A stretch of DNA of 64,000 bases from Hydractinia symbiolongicarpus. Lineage: Eukaryota > Cnidaria > Hydrozoa > Anthoathecata > Hydractiniidae. The translations under genes and the position numbers were made by a program. The stretch is from the NCBI RefSeq assembly GCF_029227915.1, contig NC_079879.1:28898501-28962500 (forward strand), read 5' to 3'. Under the pieces are notes generated by a model. It made no database searches. It was not told the origin of the DNA and saw nothing but the letters and a program-made list of their open reading frames with translations. The stretch's first letter is position 1; each line of letters starts with the position of its first letter. Below, in pieces: positions 1 through 13,540 of this stretch.

Positions 1-3000
1 TTTGACTATACGGGCCGAGTCCAGGATTTACGGGAAATCGCAGGTTTTCGTTTGCCGGCGATTACACTTCTTTTATTCAGCGTCTCATTAAAAATGAAAA
101 CATTTTTGAAAACTACAAGTCTCATGCGTTTTAGTGGTGAAAAAATAATTTAAAAAATTGTTCGGGAAATGAGTTTACTACCTGGGTACTTTCTTTGTAT
201 ACTTTTGACTATACGGGCCAAGCCGGGATTTACGGGAAATGGCGGGTTTTAGTTTGCCGGCGATTAAACTTCTTTTATTCAGCGTCTCATCAAAAATGAA
301 AACATTTTTGAAAACTACAAGTCCCATGCGTTTTAGTGGTGAAAAAGTAATATAAAAAATCGTTCGGGAAATGAGTTTACTCCCTGGGTACCTTCTTTGT
401 ATACTTTTGACTATACGGGCCGAGTCCGGGATTTGCGGGGACTCGCGGGTTTTCGTTTGCCGGCAATTAAACTTCTTTTATTCAGCGTCTCATCAAAAAT
501 GAAAACATTTTTGAAAACTACAAGTCTCGTGCGTTTTAGTGGTGAAAAGATAATTTAAAAAATCGTTTTGGAAATGAGTTTACTCACAGGGTACTTTCTT
601 TGTATACATTCGACTATACGGGCCAAGCCCGGGATTTACGGGAAATCTCGGGTTTTCGTTTGCCGGCGATTAAACCACTTTCATTAAGCGTCTCATCAAA
701 AATGAAAACATTTCTGAAAACTACAAGTCTCATGCGTTTTAGTGGTGAAAAAGTAATATAAAAAATCGTTTGGGAAATGAGTTTACTCCCTGGGTACTTT
801 CTTTGTATACTTTTGACTATACGGGCCGAGTCCGGGATTTGCGGGGAGTCGCGGGTTTTCGTTTGCCGGCGATTAAACTTCTTTTATTCAGCGTCTCATC
901 AAAAATGAAAACATTTCTAAAAACTACAAGTCTCATGCGTTTTAGTGGTGAAAAAATAATTTAAAAAATCGTTCGGGAAATGAGTTTACTCCCTGGGTAC
1001 TTTCTTTGTATACTTTTGACTATACGGGCCGAGTCCGGGATTTACAGGAAATCGCGGGTTTTCGTTTGCCGGCGATTAAACTTCTTTTATTCAGCGTCTC
1101 ATCAAAAATGAAAACATTTTTGAGAACTACAAGTCTCATGCGTTTTAGTGGTGAAAAGATAATTTAAAAAATCGTTTTGGAAATGAGTTTACTCACAGGG
1201 TACTTTCTTTGTATACATTCGACTATACGGGCCAAGCCCGGGATTTACGGGAAATCACGGGTTTTCGTTTGCCGGCGATTAAACCACTTTCATTAAGCGT
1301 CTCATCAAAAATGAAAACATTTTTGAAAACTACAAGTCTCGTGCGTTTTAGTGGTGAAAAGATAATTTAAAAAATCGTTTTGGAAATGAGTTTACTCACA
1401 GGGTACTTTCTTTGTATACATTCGACTATACGGGCCAAGCCCGGGATTTACGGGAAATCTCGGGTTTTCGTTTGCCGGCGATTAAACCACTTTCATTAAG
1501 CGTCTCATCAAAAATGAAAACATTTCTGAAAACTACAAGTCTCATGCGTTTTAGTGGTGAAAAAGTAATATAAAAAATCGTTCGGGAAATGAGTTTACTC
1601 CCTGGGTACTTTCTTTGTATACTTTTGACTATACGGGCCGAGTCCGGGATTTGCGGGGAGTCGCGGGTTTTCGTTTGCCGGCGATTAAACTTCTTTTATT
1701 CAGCGTCTCATCAAAAATGAAAACATTTCTGAAAACTACAAGTCTCATGCGTTTTAGTGGTGAAAAAATAATTTAAAAAATCGTTTGGGAAATGAGTTTA
1801 CTCCCTGGGTACTTTCTTTGTATACTTTTGACTATACGGGCCGAGTCCAGGATTTACGGGAAATCGCAGGTTTTCGTTTGCCGGCGATTACACTTCTTTT
1901 ATTCAGCGTCTCATTAAAAATGAAAACATTTTTGAAAACTACAAGTCTCATGCGTTTTAGTGGTGAAAAAATAATTTAAAAAATTGTTCGGGAAATGAGT
2001 TTACTACCTGGGTACTTTCTTTGTATACTTTTGACTATACGGGCCAAGCCGGGATTTACGGGAAATGGCGGGTTTTAGTTTGCCGGCGATTAAACTTCTT
2101 TTATTCAGCGTCTCATCAAAAATGAAAACATTTTTGAAAACTACAAGTCCCATGCGTTTTAGTGGTGAAAAAGTAATATAAAAAATCGTTCGGGAAATGA
2201 GTTTACTCCCTGGGTACCTTCTTTGTATACTTTTGACTATACGGGCCGAGTCCGGGATTTGCGGGGAGTCGCGGGTTTTCGTTTGCCGGCAATTAAACTT
2301 CTTTTATTCAGCGTCTCATCAAAAATGAAAACATTTTTGAAAACTACAAGTCTCGTGCGTTTTAGTGGTGAAAAGATAATTTAAAAAATCGTTTTGGAAA
2401 TGAGTTTACTCACAGGGTACTTTCTTTGTATACATTCGACTATACGGGCCAAGCCCGGGATTTACGGGAAATCTCGGGTTTTCGTTTGCCGGCGATTAAA
2501 CCACTTTCATTAAGCGTCTCATCAAAAATGAAAACATTTCTGAAAACTACAAGTCTCATGCGTTTTAGTGGTGAAAAAGTAATATAAAAAATCGTTTGGG
2601 AAATGAGTTTACTCCCTGGGTACTTTCTTTGTATACTTTTGACTATACGGGCCGAGTCCGGGATTTGCGGGGAGTCGCGGGTTTTCGTTTGCCGGCGATT
2701 AAACTTCTTTTATTCAGCGTCTCATCAAAAATGAAAACATTTCTGAAAACTACAAGTCTCATGCGTTTTAGTGGTGAAAAAATAATTTAAAAAATCGTTC
2801 GGGAAATGAGTTTACTCCCTGGGTACTTTCTTTGTATACTTTTGACTATACGGGCCGAGTCCGGGATTTACAGGAAATCGCGGGTTTTCGTTTGCCGGCG
2901 ATTAAACTTCTTTTATTCAGCGTCTCATCAAAAATGAAAACATTTTTGAGAACTACAAGTCTCATGCGTTTTAGTGGTGAAAAGATAATTTAAAAAATCG

Positions 3001-3652
3001 TTTTGGAAATGAGTTTACTCACAGGGTACTTTCTTTGTATACATTCGACTATACGGGCCAAGCCCGGGATTTACGGGAAATCACGGGTTTTCGTTTGCCG
3101 GCGATTAAACCACTTTCATTAAGCGTCTCATCAAAAATGAAAACATTTTTGAAAACTACAAGTCTCGTGCGTTTTAGTGGTGAAAAGATAATTTAAAAAA
3201 TCGTTTTGGAAATGAGTTTACTCACAGGGTACTTTCTTTGTATACATTCGACTATACGGGCCAAGCCCGGGATTTACGGGAAATCTCGGGTTTTCGTTTG
3301 CCGGCGATTAAACCACTTTCATTAAGCGTCTCATCAAAAATGAAAACATTTCTGAAAACTACAAGTCTCATGCGTTTTAGTGGTGAAAAAGTAATATAAA
3401 AAATCGTTCGGGAAATGAGTTTACTCCCTGGGTACTTTCTTTGTATACTTTTGACTATACGGGCCGAGTCCGGGATTTGCGGGGAGTCGCGGGTTTTCGT
3501 TTGCCGGCGATTAAACTTCTTTTATTCAGCGTCTCATCAAAAATGAAAACATTTCTGAAAACTACAAGTCTCATGCGTTTTAGTGGTGAAAAAATAATTT
3601 AAAAAATCGTTCGGGAAATGAGTTTACTCCCTGGGTACTTTCTTTGTATACT
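1..3652 (+). repeat. 9-monomer higher-order repeat, 1,826 bp, two copies
   Basis: Positions 1-1826 and 1827-3652 align monomer for monomer with a constant offset of 1,826 bp (nine units minus one base). I found only isolated substitutions, for example C442 against G2268 and A919 against G2745. Within-copy monomers differ far more than the two copies do. The match fades near 3609-3652, where the next monomer resembles the sixth unit of the repeat rather than the first. The left edge is cut by the window, so more copies may lie upstream. Confidence 0.9.
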
Positions 3653-4249
3653 TTTGACTATACGGGCCGAGTCCGGGATTTACAGGAAATCGCGGGTTTT
3701 CGTTTGCCGGCGATTAAACTTCTTTTATTCAGCGTCTCATCAAAAATGAAAACATTTTTGAGAACTACAAGTCTCATGCGTTTTAGTGGTGAAAAGATAA
3801 TTTAAAAAATCGTTTTGGAAATGAGTTTACTCACAGGGTACTTTCTTTGTATACATTCGACTATACGGGCCAAGCCCGGGATTTACGGGAAATCTCGGGT
3901 TTTCGTTTGCCGGCGATTAAACCACTTTCATTAAGCGTCTCATCAAAAATGAAAGCATTTCTGCAAACTACAAGTCTCATGCGTTTTAGTGGTGAAAAAA
4001 TAATTTAAAAAATCGTTCGGGAAATGAGTTTACTCCCTGGGTACTTTCTTTGTATACTTTTGACTATACGGGCCGAGTCCGGGATTTACGGGAAATCGCG
4101 GGTTTTCGTTTGCCGGCGATCAAACTTCTTTTATTCAGCGTCTCATCAAAAATGAAAACATTTTTAAAAACTACAAGTCTCATGGGCTTTAGTGGTGAAA
4201 TAATAATTTAAAAAATCGTTTGGGAAATTAGTTTACTCCCTGGGTACTT

Positions 4250-6300
4250 TCTTTGTATACTTTTGACTATACGGGCCGAGTCCGGGATTTACGGGAAATC
4301 TCGGGTTTTCGTTTGCCCGCGATTAAACCACTTTCATTAAGCGTCTCATCAAAAATGAAAACATTTCTGAAAACTACAAGTCTCATGCGTTTTAGTGGTG
4401 AAAAAATAATTTAAAAAATCGTTCGGGAAATGAGTTTACTCCCTGGGTACTTTCTTTGTATACTTTTGACTATACAGGCCAAGCCGGGATTTACGGGAAA
4501 TGGCGGGTTTTTGTTTGCCGGCGATTAAACTTCTTTTATTCAGCGTCTCATTAAAAATGAAAACATTTTTGAAAACTACAAGTCTCATGCGTTTTAGTGG
4601 TCAAAAAAATAATTTAAAAAATCGTTCGGGAAATGAGTTTACACCCTGGGTACTTTCTTTGTATACTTTTGAATATACGGGCCGAGTCCGGGATTTACGG
4701 GAAATCGCAGGTTTTCGTTTGCCGGCGATTAAACTTATTTTATTCAGCGTGTCATCAAAAATGAAAACATTTTTGAAAACTGCAATTCTCATGCGTTTTA
4801 GTGGTGAAAAAATAATTTTAAAATTCGTTCGGGAAATGAGTTTACTCACTGGGTACTTTCCTTGTATACTTTTGACTATACGGACCGAGTCCGGGATTTA
4901 CTGGAAATCGCGGGTTTTCGTTTGCCGGCGATTAAACATCTTTTATTCAGCGTCTCATTAAAAATGAAAACATTTTTAAAAACTACAAGTCTCATGCGTT
5001 TTAGTGGTGAAAAAATAATTTAAAATTCGTTCGGGAAATGAGTTTACTACCTGGGTACTTTCTTTGTATACTTTTGACTATACGGGCCAAGCCGGGATTT
5101 ACGGGAAATGGCGGGTTTTTGTTTGCCGGCGATTAAACTTCTTTTATTCAGCGTCTCATTAAAAATGAAAACATTTTTAAAAACTACAAGTCTCATGCGT
5201 TTTAGTGGTGAAAAAACAATTTGAAAAATCGTTCGGGAAATGAGTTTACTACCTGGGTACTTTCTTTGTATACTTTTGACTATACGGGCCGAGTCCGGGA
5301 TTTACGGGAAATCTCGGGTTTTCGTTTGCCCGCGATTAAACCACTTTCATTAAGCGTCTCATCAAAAATGAAAACATTTCTGAAAACTACAAGTCTCATG
5401 CGTTTTAGTGGTGAAAAAATAATTTAAAAAATCGTTCGGGAAATGAGTTTACTCCCTGGGTACTTTCTTTGTATACTTTTGACTATACAGGCCAAGCCGG
5501 GATTTACGGGAAATGGCGGGTTTTTGTTTGCCGGCGATTAAACTTCTTTTATTCAGCGTCTCATTAAAAATGAAAACATTTTTGAAAACTACAAGTCTCA
5601 TGCGTTTTAGTGGTCAAAAAAATAATTTAAAAAATCGTTCGGGAAATGAGTTTACACCCTGGGTACTTTCTTTGTATACTTTTGAATATACGGGCCGAGT
5701 CCGGGATTTACGGGAAATCGCAGGTTTTCGTTTGCCGGCGATTAAACTTATTTTATTCAGCGTGTCATCAAAAATGAAAACATTTTTGAAAACTGCAATT
5801 CTCATGCGTTTTAGTGGTGAAAAAATAATTTTAAAATTCGTTCGGGAAATGAGTTTACTCACTGGGTACTTTCCTTGTATACTTTTGACTATACGGACCG
5901 AGTCCGGGATTTACTGGAAATCGCGGGTTTTCGTTTGCCGGCGATTAAACATCTTTTATTCAGCGTCTCATTAAAAATGAAAACATTTTTAAAAACTACA
6001 AGTCTCATGCGTTTTAGTGGTGAAAAAATAATTTAAAATTCGTTCGGGAAATGAGTTTACTACCTGGGTACTTTCTTTGTATACTTTTGACTATACGGGC
6101 CAAGCCGGGATTTACGGGAAATGGCGGGTTTTTGTTTGCCGGCGATTAAACTTCTTTTATTCAGCGTCTCATTAAAAATGAAAACATTTTTAAAAACTAC
6201 AAGTCTCATGCGTTTTAGTGGTGAAAAAACAATTTGAAAAATCGTTCGGGAAATGAGTTTACTACCTGGGTACTTTCTTTGTATACTTTTGACTATACGG
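4250..6300 (+). repeat. 5-monomer higher-order repeat, 1,013 bp, two copies
   Basis: A 1,013-bp block starting near 4250 repeats near 5263. Shared private markers include GCCCGCGATTAAACC (versus the usual GCCGGCG), TATACAGGCCAAGCC, TGGTCAAAAAAATAA and AACTGCAATTCTC. The 153-codon open stretch at 4500-4961 is repeated without change at 5513-5974, which shows very recent duplication. The second copy ends near 6300, where the following monomer changes type. Confidence 0.88.
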
Positions 6301-6439
6301 GCCAAGCCGGGATTTACGGGAAATGGCGGGTTTTTGTTTGCCGGCGATTAAACTTCTTTTATTCAGCGTCTCATCAAAAATGAAAACATTTTTGAAAACT
6401 ACAAGTCTCATGCGTTTTAGTGGTGAAAAGATAATTTAA

Positions 6440-9060
6440 AAAATCGTTTTGGAAATGAGTTTACTCACAGGGTACTTTCTTTGTATACATTCGACTATAC
6501 GGGCCAAGCCCGGGATTTACGGGAAATCTCGGGTTTTCGTTTGCCGGCGATTAAACCACTTTCATTAAGGGTCTCATCAAAAATGAAAACATTTCTGAAA
6601 ACTACAAGTCTCATGGGTTTTAGTGGTGAAAAAGTAATATAAAAATCGTTCGGGAAATGAGTTTACACCCTGGGTACTTTCTTTGTATACTTTTGAATAT
6701 ACGGGCCGAGTCCGGGATTTACGGGAAATCGCAGGTTTTCGTTTGCCGGCGATTAAACTTCTTTTATTCAGCGTCGCATCAAAAATGAAAACATTTTTGA
6801 AAACTACAAGTCTCATGCGTTTTAGTGGTGAAAAAATAATTTTAAAATTCGTTCGGGAAATAAGTTTACTCACTGGGTACTTTCCTTGTATACTTTTGAC
6901 TATACGGACCGAGTCCGGGATTTACTGGAAATCGCGGGTTTTCGTTTGCCGGCGATTAAACATCTTTTATTCAGCGTCTCATTAAAAATGAAAACATTTT
7001 TAAAAACTACAAGTCTCATGGGCTTTAGTGGTGAAATAATAATTTAAAAAATCGTTTGGGAAATGAGTTTACTCCCTGGGTACTTTCTTTGTATACTTTT
7101 AACTATACGGGCCGAGTCCAGGATTTACGGGAAATCGCAGGTTTTCGTTTGCCGGCGATTAAACTTCTTTTATTTAGCGTCTCATTAAAAATGAAAATAT
7201 TTTTGAAAACTACAAGTCTCATGCGTTTTAGTGGTGAAAAAATAATTTAAAAAATCGTTCGGGAAATGAGTTTACTACTTGGGTACTTTCTTTGTATACA
7301 TTCAAATATACGGGCCAAGCCCGGGATTTACGGAAAATCTCGGGTTTTCGTTTGCCGGCGATTAAACCACTTTCATTAAGCGTCTCATCAAAAATGAAAA
7401 CATTTCTGAAAACTACAAGTCTCATGGGTTTTAGTGGAGAAAAAGTAATATAAAAAATCGTTCGGGAAATGAGTTTACTCCCTGGGTACTTTCTTTGTAT
7501 ACTTTTGAATATACGGGCCGAGTCCGGGATTTACGGGAAATCGCAGGTTTTCGTTTGCCGGCGATTAAACTTCTTTTATTCAGCGTCGCATCAAAAATGA
7601 AAACATTTTTAAAAACTACAAGTCTCATGCGTTTTAGTGGTGAAAAGATAATTTAAAAAATCGTTTTGGAAATGAGTTTACTCACAGGGTACTTTCTTTG
7701 TATACATTCGACTATACGGGCCAAGCCGGGATTTACGGGAAATGGCGGGTTTTTGTTTGCCGGCGATTAAACCTCTTTTATTCAGCGTCTTATCAAAAAT
7801 GAAAACATTTTTGAAAACTACAAGTCTCATGCGTTTTAGTGGTGAAAAGATAATTTAAAAAATCGTTTTGGAAATGAGTTTACTCACAGGGTACTTTCTT
7901 TGTATACATTCGACTATACGGGCCAAGCCCGGGATTTACGGGAAATCTCGGGTTTTCGTTTGCCGGCGATTAAACCACTTTCATTAAGCGTCTCATCAAA
8001 AATGAAAACATTTCTGAAAACTACAAGTCTCATGGGTTTTAGTGGTGAAAAAGTAATATAAAAAATCGTTCGGGAAATGAGTTTACACCCTGGGTACTTT
8101 CTTTGTATACTTTTGAATATACGGGCCGAGTCCGGGATTTACGGGAAATCGCAGGTTTTCGTTTGACGGCGATTAAACTTCTTTTATTCAGCGTCGCATC
8201 AAAAATGAAAACATTTTTGAAAACTACAAGTCTCATGCGTTTTAGTGGTGAAAAAATAATTTTAAAATTCGTTCGGGAAATGAGTTTACTCACTGGGTAC
8301 TTTCCTTGTATACTTTTGACTATACGGACCGAGTCCGGGATTTACTGGAAATCGCGGGTTTTCGTTTGCCGGCGATTAAACATCTTTTATTCAGCGTCTC
8401 ATTAAAAATGAAAACATTTTTAAAAACTACAAGTCTCATGGGCTTTAGTGGTGAAATAATAATTTAAAAAATCGTTTGGGAAATGAGTTTACTCCCTGGG
8501 TACTTTCTTTGTATACTTTTGACTATACGGGCCGAGTCCAGGATTTACGGGAATACGCAGGTTTTCGTTTGCCGGCGATTAAACTTCTTTTATTTAGCGT
8601 CTCATTAAAAATGAAAATATTTTTAAAAACTACAAGTCTCATGCGTTTTAGTGGTGAAAAAATAATTTAAAAAATCGTTCGGGAAATGAGTTTACTACCT
8701 GGGTACTTTCTTTGTATACATTCGACTATACGGGCCAAGCCCGGGATTTACGGGAAATCTCGGGTTTTCGTTTGCCGGCGATTAAACCACTTTCATTAAG
8801 CGTCTCATCAAAAATGAAAACATTTCTGAAAACTACAAGTCTCATGGGTTTTAGTGGAGAAAAAGTAATATAAAAAATCGTTCGGGAAATGAGTTTACTC
8901 CCTGGGTACTTTCTTTGTATACTTTTGAATATACGGGCCGACTCCGGGATTTACGGGAAATCGCAGGTTTTCGTTTGCCGGCGATTAAACTTCTTTTATT
9001 CAGCGTCGCATCAAAAATGAAAACATTTTTAAAAACTACAAGTCTCATGCGTTTTAGTGG
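6440..9060 (+). repeat. 7-monomer higher-order repeat, 1,420 bp
   Basis: About 6480-7640 aligns with about 7900-9060 at an offset of 1,420 bp. The rare marker TTAGTGGAGAAAAAG occurs at 7431 and again at 8851. The copies are less alike than in the neighbouring 1,013-bp repeat: for example CATTCAAATATACGG in the first copy is CATTCGACTATACGG in the second. This is an older duplication or one partly overwritten by gene conversion. Confidence 0.75.
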
Positions 9061-9269
9061 TGAAAAAATAATTTTAAAGTTCGTTCGGGAAATGAGTTTA
9101 CTCACTGGGTACTTTCTTTGTATACTTTTGACTATACGGGCCCAGTCCAGGATTTACGGGAAATCGCAGGTTTTCGTTTGCCGGCGATTAAACTTCTTTT
9201 ATTCAGCGTCTGATTAAAAATGAAAACATTTTTGAAAACTACAAGTCTCATGCGTTTTAGTGGTGAAAA

Positions 9270-11100
9270 AATAATTTAAAAAATCGTTCGGGAAATGAGT
9301 TTACTACCTGGGTACTTTCTTTGTATACTTTTGACTATACGGGCCAAGCCGGGATTTACGGGAAATGGCGGGTTTTTGTTTGCCGGCGATTAAACCTCTT
9401 TTATTCAGCGTCTTATCAAAAATGAAAACATTTTTGAAAACTACAAGTCTCATGCGTTTTAGTGGTGAAAAAGTAATATAAAAAATCGTTCGGGAAATGA
9501 GTTTACTCCCTGGGTACTTTCTTTGTATACTTTTGACTATACGGGCCGAGTCCGGGATTTGCGGGGAGTCGCGGGTTTTCGTTTGCCGGCGATTAAACTT
9601 CTTTTATTCAGCGTCTCATCAAAAATGAAAACATTTTTGATAACTACAAGTCTCATGCGTTTTAGTGGTGAAAAGATAATTTAAAAAATCGTTTTGGAAA
9701 TGAGTTTACTCACAGGGTACTTTCTTTGTATACATTCGACTATACGGGCCAAGCCCGGGATTTACGGGAAATCTCGGGTTGTCGTTTGCCGGCGATTAAA
9801 CCAATTTCATTAAGCGTCTCATCAAAAATGAAAACATTTCTGAAAACTACAAGTCTCATGCGTTTTAGTGGTGAAAAAGTAATATAAAAAATCGTTCGGG
9901 AAATGAGTTTACACCCTGGGTACTTTCTTTGTATACTTTTGAATATACGGGCCGAGTCCGGGATTTACGGGAAATTGCAGGTTTTCGTTTGCCGGCGATT
10001 AAACATCTTTTATTCAGCGTCTCATTAAAAATGAAAACATTTTTAAAAACTACAAGTCTCATGGGTTTTAGTGGTGAAATAATAATTTAAAAAATCGTTT
10101 GGGAAATGAGTTTACTCCCTGGGTACTTTCTTTGTATACTTTTGACTATACGGGCCGAGTCCAGGATTCACGGGAAATCGCAGGTTTTCGTTTGCCGGCG
10201 ATTAAACTTCTTTTATTCAGCGTCTCCTTAAAAATGAAAACATTTTTGAAAACTACAAGTCTCATGCGTTTTAGTGGTGAAAAAATAATTTAAAAAATCG
10301 TTCGGGAAATGAGTTTACTACCTGGGTACTTTCTTTGTATACTTTTGACTATACGGGCCAAGCCGGGATTTACGGGAAATGGCGGGTTTTTGTTTGCCGG
10401 CGATTAAACCTCTTTTATTCAGCGTCTTATCAAAAATGAAAACATTTTTGAAAACTACAAGTCTCATGCGTTTTAGTGGTGAAAAAGTAATATAAAAAAT
10501 CGTTCGGGAAATGAATTTACTCCCTGGGTACTTTCTTTGTATACTTTTGACTATACGGGCCGAGTCCGGGATTTGCGGGGAGTCGCGGGTTTTCGTTTGC
10601 CGGCGATTAAACTTCTTTTATTCAGCGTCTCATCAAAAATGAAAACATTTTTGAAAACTACAAGTCTCATGCGTTTTAGTGGTGAAAAGATAATTTAAAA
10701 AATCGTTTTGGAAATGAGTTTACTCACAGGGTACTTTCTTTGTATACATTCGACTATACGGGCCAAGCCCGGGATTTACGGGAAATCTCGGGTTTTCGTT
10801 TGCCGGCGATTAAACCAATTTCATTAGGCGTCTCATCAAAAATGAAAACATTTCTGAAAACTACAAGTCTCATGCGTTTTAGTGGTGAAAAAGTAATATA
10901 AAAAATCGTTTGGGAAATGAGTTTACACCCTGGGTACTTTCTTTGTATACTTTTGAATATACGGGCCGAGTCCGGGATTTACGGGAAATTGCAGGTTTTC
11001 GTTTGCCGGCGATTAAACATCTTTTATTCAGCGTCTCATTAAAAATGAAAACATCTTTAAAAACTACAAGTCTCATGGGCTTTAGTGGTGAAATAATAAT
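9270..11100 (+). repeat. 5-monomer higher-order repeat, 1,014 bp
   Basis: The stretch from about 9270 recurs 1,014 bp later. The marker pair AAACCTCTTTTATTCAGCG plus TCTTATC near 9361-9420 is repeated near 10375-10434, and the unit at 9865 reappears at 10879. One extra monomer at 11113 breaks the register to the next segment. A few private substitutions separate the copies, such as TTTGATAACTAC in the first. Confidence 0.75.
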
Positions 11101-12769
11101 TTAAAAAATCGTTTGGGAAATGAGTTTACACCCTGGGTACTTTCTTTGTATACTTTTGAATATACGGGCCGAGTCCGGGATTTACGGGAAATTGCAGGTT
11201 TTCGTTTGCCGGCGATTAAACATCTTTTATTCAGCGTCTCATTAAAAATGAAAACATTTTTAAAAACTACAAGTCTCATGGGCTTTAGTGGTGAAATAAT
11301 AATTTAAAAAATCGTTTGGGAAATGAGTTTACTCCCTGGGTACTTTCTTTGTATACTTTTGACTATACGGGCCGAGTCCAAGATTTACGGGAAATCGCAG
11401 GTTTTCGTTTGCCGGCGATTGAACTTCTTTTAATCAGCGTCTCATTAAAAATGAAAACATTTTTGAAAACTTCAAGTCTCATGCGTTTTAGTGGTGAAAA
11501 AATAATTTAAAAAATTGTTCGGGAAATGAGTTTACTACCTGGCTACTTTCTTTGTATACTTTTGACTATACGGGCCAAGCCGGGATTTACGGGAAATGGC
11601 GGGTTTTAGTTTGCCGGCGATTAAACTTCTTTTATTCAGCGTCTCATCAAAAATGAAAACATTTTTGAAAACTACAAGTCCCATGCGTTTTAGTGGTGAA
11701 AAAGTAATATCAAAAATCGTTCGGGAAATGAGTTTACTCCCTGGGTACTTTCTTTGTATACTTTTGACTATACGGGCCGAGTCCGGGATTTGCGGGGAGT
11801 TGCGGGTGTTCGTTTGCCGGCGATTAAACTTCTTTTATTCAGCGTCTCATCAAAAATGAAAACATTCTTGAAAACTACAAGTCTCGTGCGTTTTAGTGGT
11901 GAAAAGACAATTTAAAAAATCGTTTTGGAAATGAGTTTACTCACAGGGTACTTTCTTTGTATACATTCGACTATACGGGCCAAGCCCGGGATTTACGGGA
12001 AATCTCGGGTTTTCGTTTGCCGGCGATTAAACCACTTTCATTAAGCGTCTCATCAAAAATGAAAACATTTCTGAAAACTACAAGTCTCATGCGTTTCAGT
12101 GGTGAAAAAGTAATATAAAAAATCGTTCGGGAAATGAGTTTACACCCAGGGTACTTTCTTTGTATACTTTTGAATATACGGGCCGAGTCCGGGATTTACG
12201 GGAAATCGCAGGTTTTCGTTTGCCGGCGATTAAACTTCTTTTATTCAGCGTCTCATCAAAAATGAAAACATTTTTGAAAACTACAAGTCTCATGCGTTTT
12301 AGTGGTGAAAAAATAATTTTAAAATTCGTTTGGGAAATGAGTTTACTCACTGGGTACTTTCCTTGTATACTTTTGACTATACGGACCGATTCCAGGATTT
12401 ACTGGAAATCGCGGGTTTTCGTTTGCCGGCGATTAAACATCTTTTATTCAGCGTCTCATTAAAAATGAAAACATTTTTAAAAACTACAAGTCTCATGGGC
12501 TTTAGTGGTGAAAAAGTAATATAAAAAATCGTTCGGGAAATGAGTTTACTCCCTGGGTACTTTCTTTTTATACTTTTGACTATACGGGCCGAGTCCGGGA
12601 TTTGCGGGGAGTCGCGGGTTTTCGTTTGCCGGCGATTAAACATCTTTTATTCAGCGTCTCATAAAAAATGAAAACATTTTTGAAAACTACAAGTCTCATG
12701 CGTTTTAGTGGTGAAAAAATAATTTAAAAAATCGTTAGGGAAATGAGTTTACTCCCTGGGTACTTTCTT

Positions 12770-13540
12770 TGTATACTTTTGACTATACGGGCCGAGTCCG
12801 GGATTTACGGGAAATCGCGGGTTTTCGTTTGCCGGCGATTAAACTTCTTTTATTCAGCGTCTCATCAAAAATGAAAACATTTTTGAAAACTACAAGTCTC
12901 ATGCGTTTTAGTGGTGAAAAGATAATTTAAAAAATCGTTTTGGAAATGAGTTTACTCACAGGGTACTTTCTTTGTATACATTCGACTATACGGGCCAAGC
13001 CCGGGATTTACGGGAAATCTCGGGTTTTCGTTTGCCGGCGATTAAACCACTTTCATTAAGCGTCTCATCAAAAATGAAAGCATTTCTGCAAACTACAAGT
13101 CTCATGCGTTTTAGTGGTGAAAAAATAATTTAAAAAATCGTTCGGGAAATGAGTTTACTCCCTGGGTACTTTCTTTGTATACTTTTGACTATACGGGCCG
13201 AGTCCGGGATTTACGGAAAATCGCGGGTTTTCGTTTGCCGGCGATCAAACTTCTTTTATTCAGCGTCTCATCAAAAATGAAAACATTTTTAAAAACTACA
13301 AGTCTCATGGGCTTTAGTGGTGAAATAATAATTTAAAAAATCGGTTCGGAAATTAGTTTACTCCCTGGGTACTTTCTTTGTATACTTTTGACTATACGGG
13401 CCGAGTCCGGGATTTACGGGAAATCTCGGGTTTTCGTTTGCCGGCGATTAAACCACTTTCATTAAGCGTCTCATCAAAAATGAAAACATTTCTGAAAACT
13501 ACAAGTCTCATGCGTTTTAGTGGTGAAAAAATAATTTAAA
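12770..13540 (+). repeat. Dispersed duplicate of the 3.65-4.4 kb segment
   Basis: This four-monomer stretch carries the same rare markers, in the same order, as about 3650-4410: GAAAGCATTTCTGCAAAC at 13076 (compare 3951), GCGATCAAACTTC near 13242 (compare about 4117) and GAAATTAGTTTACTCC near 13350 (compare about 4225). The offset is close to 9,125 bp, not a whole number of monomers, because small indels lie between. It records an exchange across about 9 kb of the array. Confidence 0.7.

Noticed and set aside
770-964. Open frames of about 64 codons recurring in most satellite monomers, on both strands
   Set aside because: Most + strand ones begin at TTG and some - strand ones at GTG. They simply follow the 203-bp unit, which is not a multiple of three, and they exist in several frames and on both strands with no codon-level conservation.
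4500-4961. 153-codon open frame, repeated at 5513-5974
   Set aside because: It begins at a true ATG, but it is a read-through of two and a quarter monomers made possible by indels. The same DNA is open on the other strand, and the second copy reflects DNA duplication of the repeat unit.
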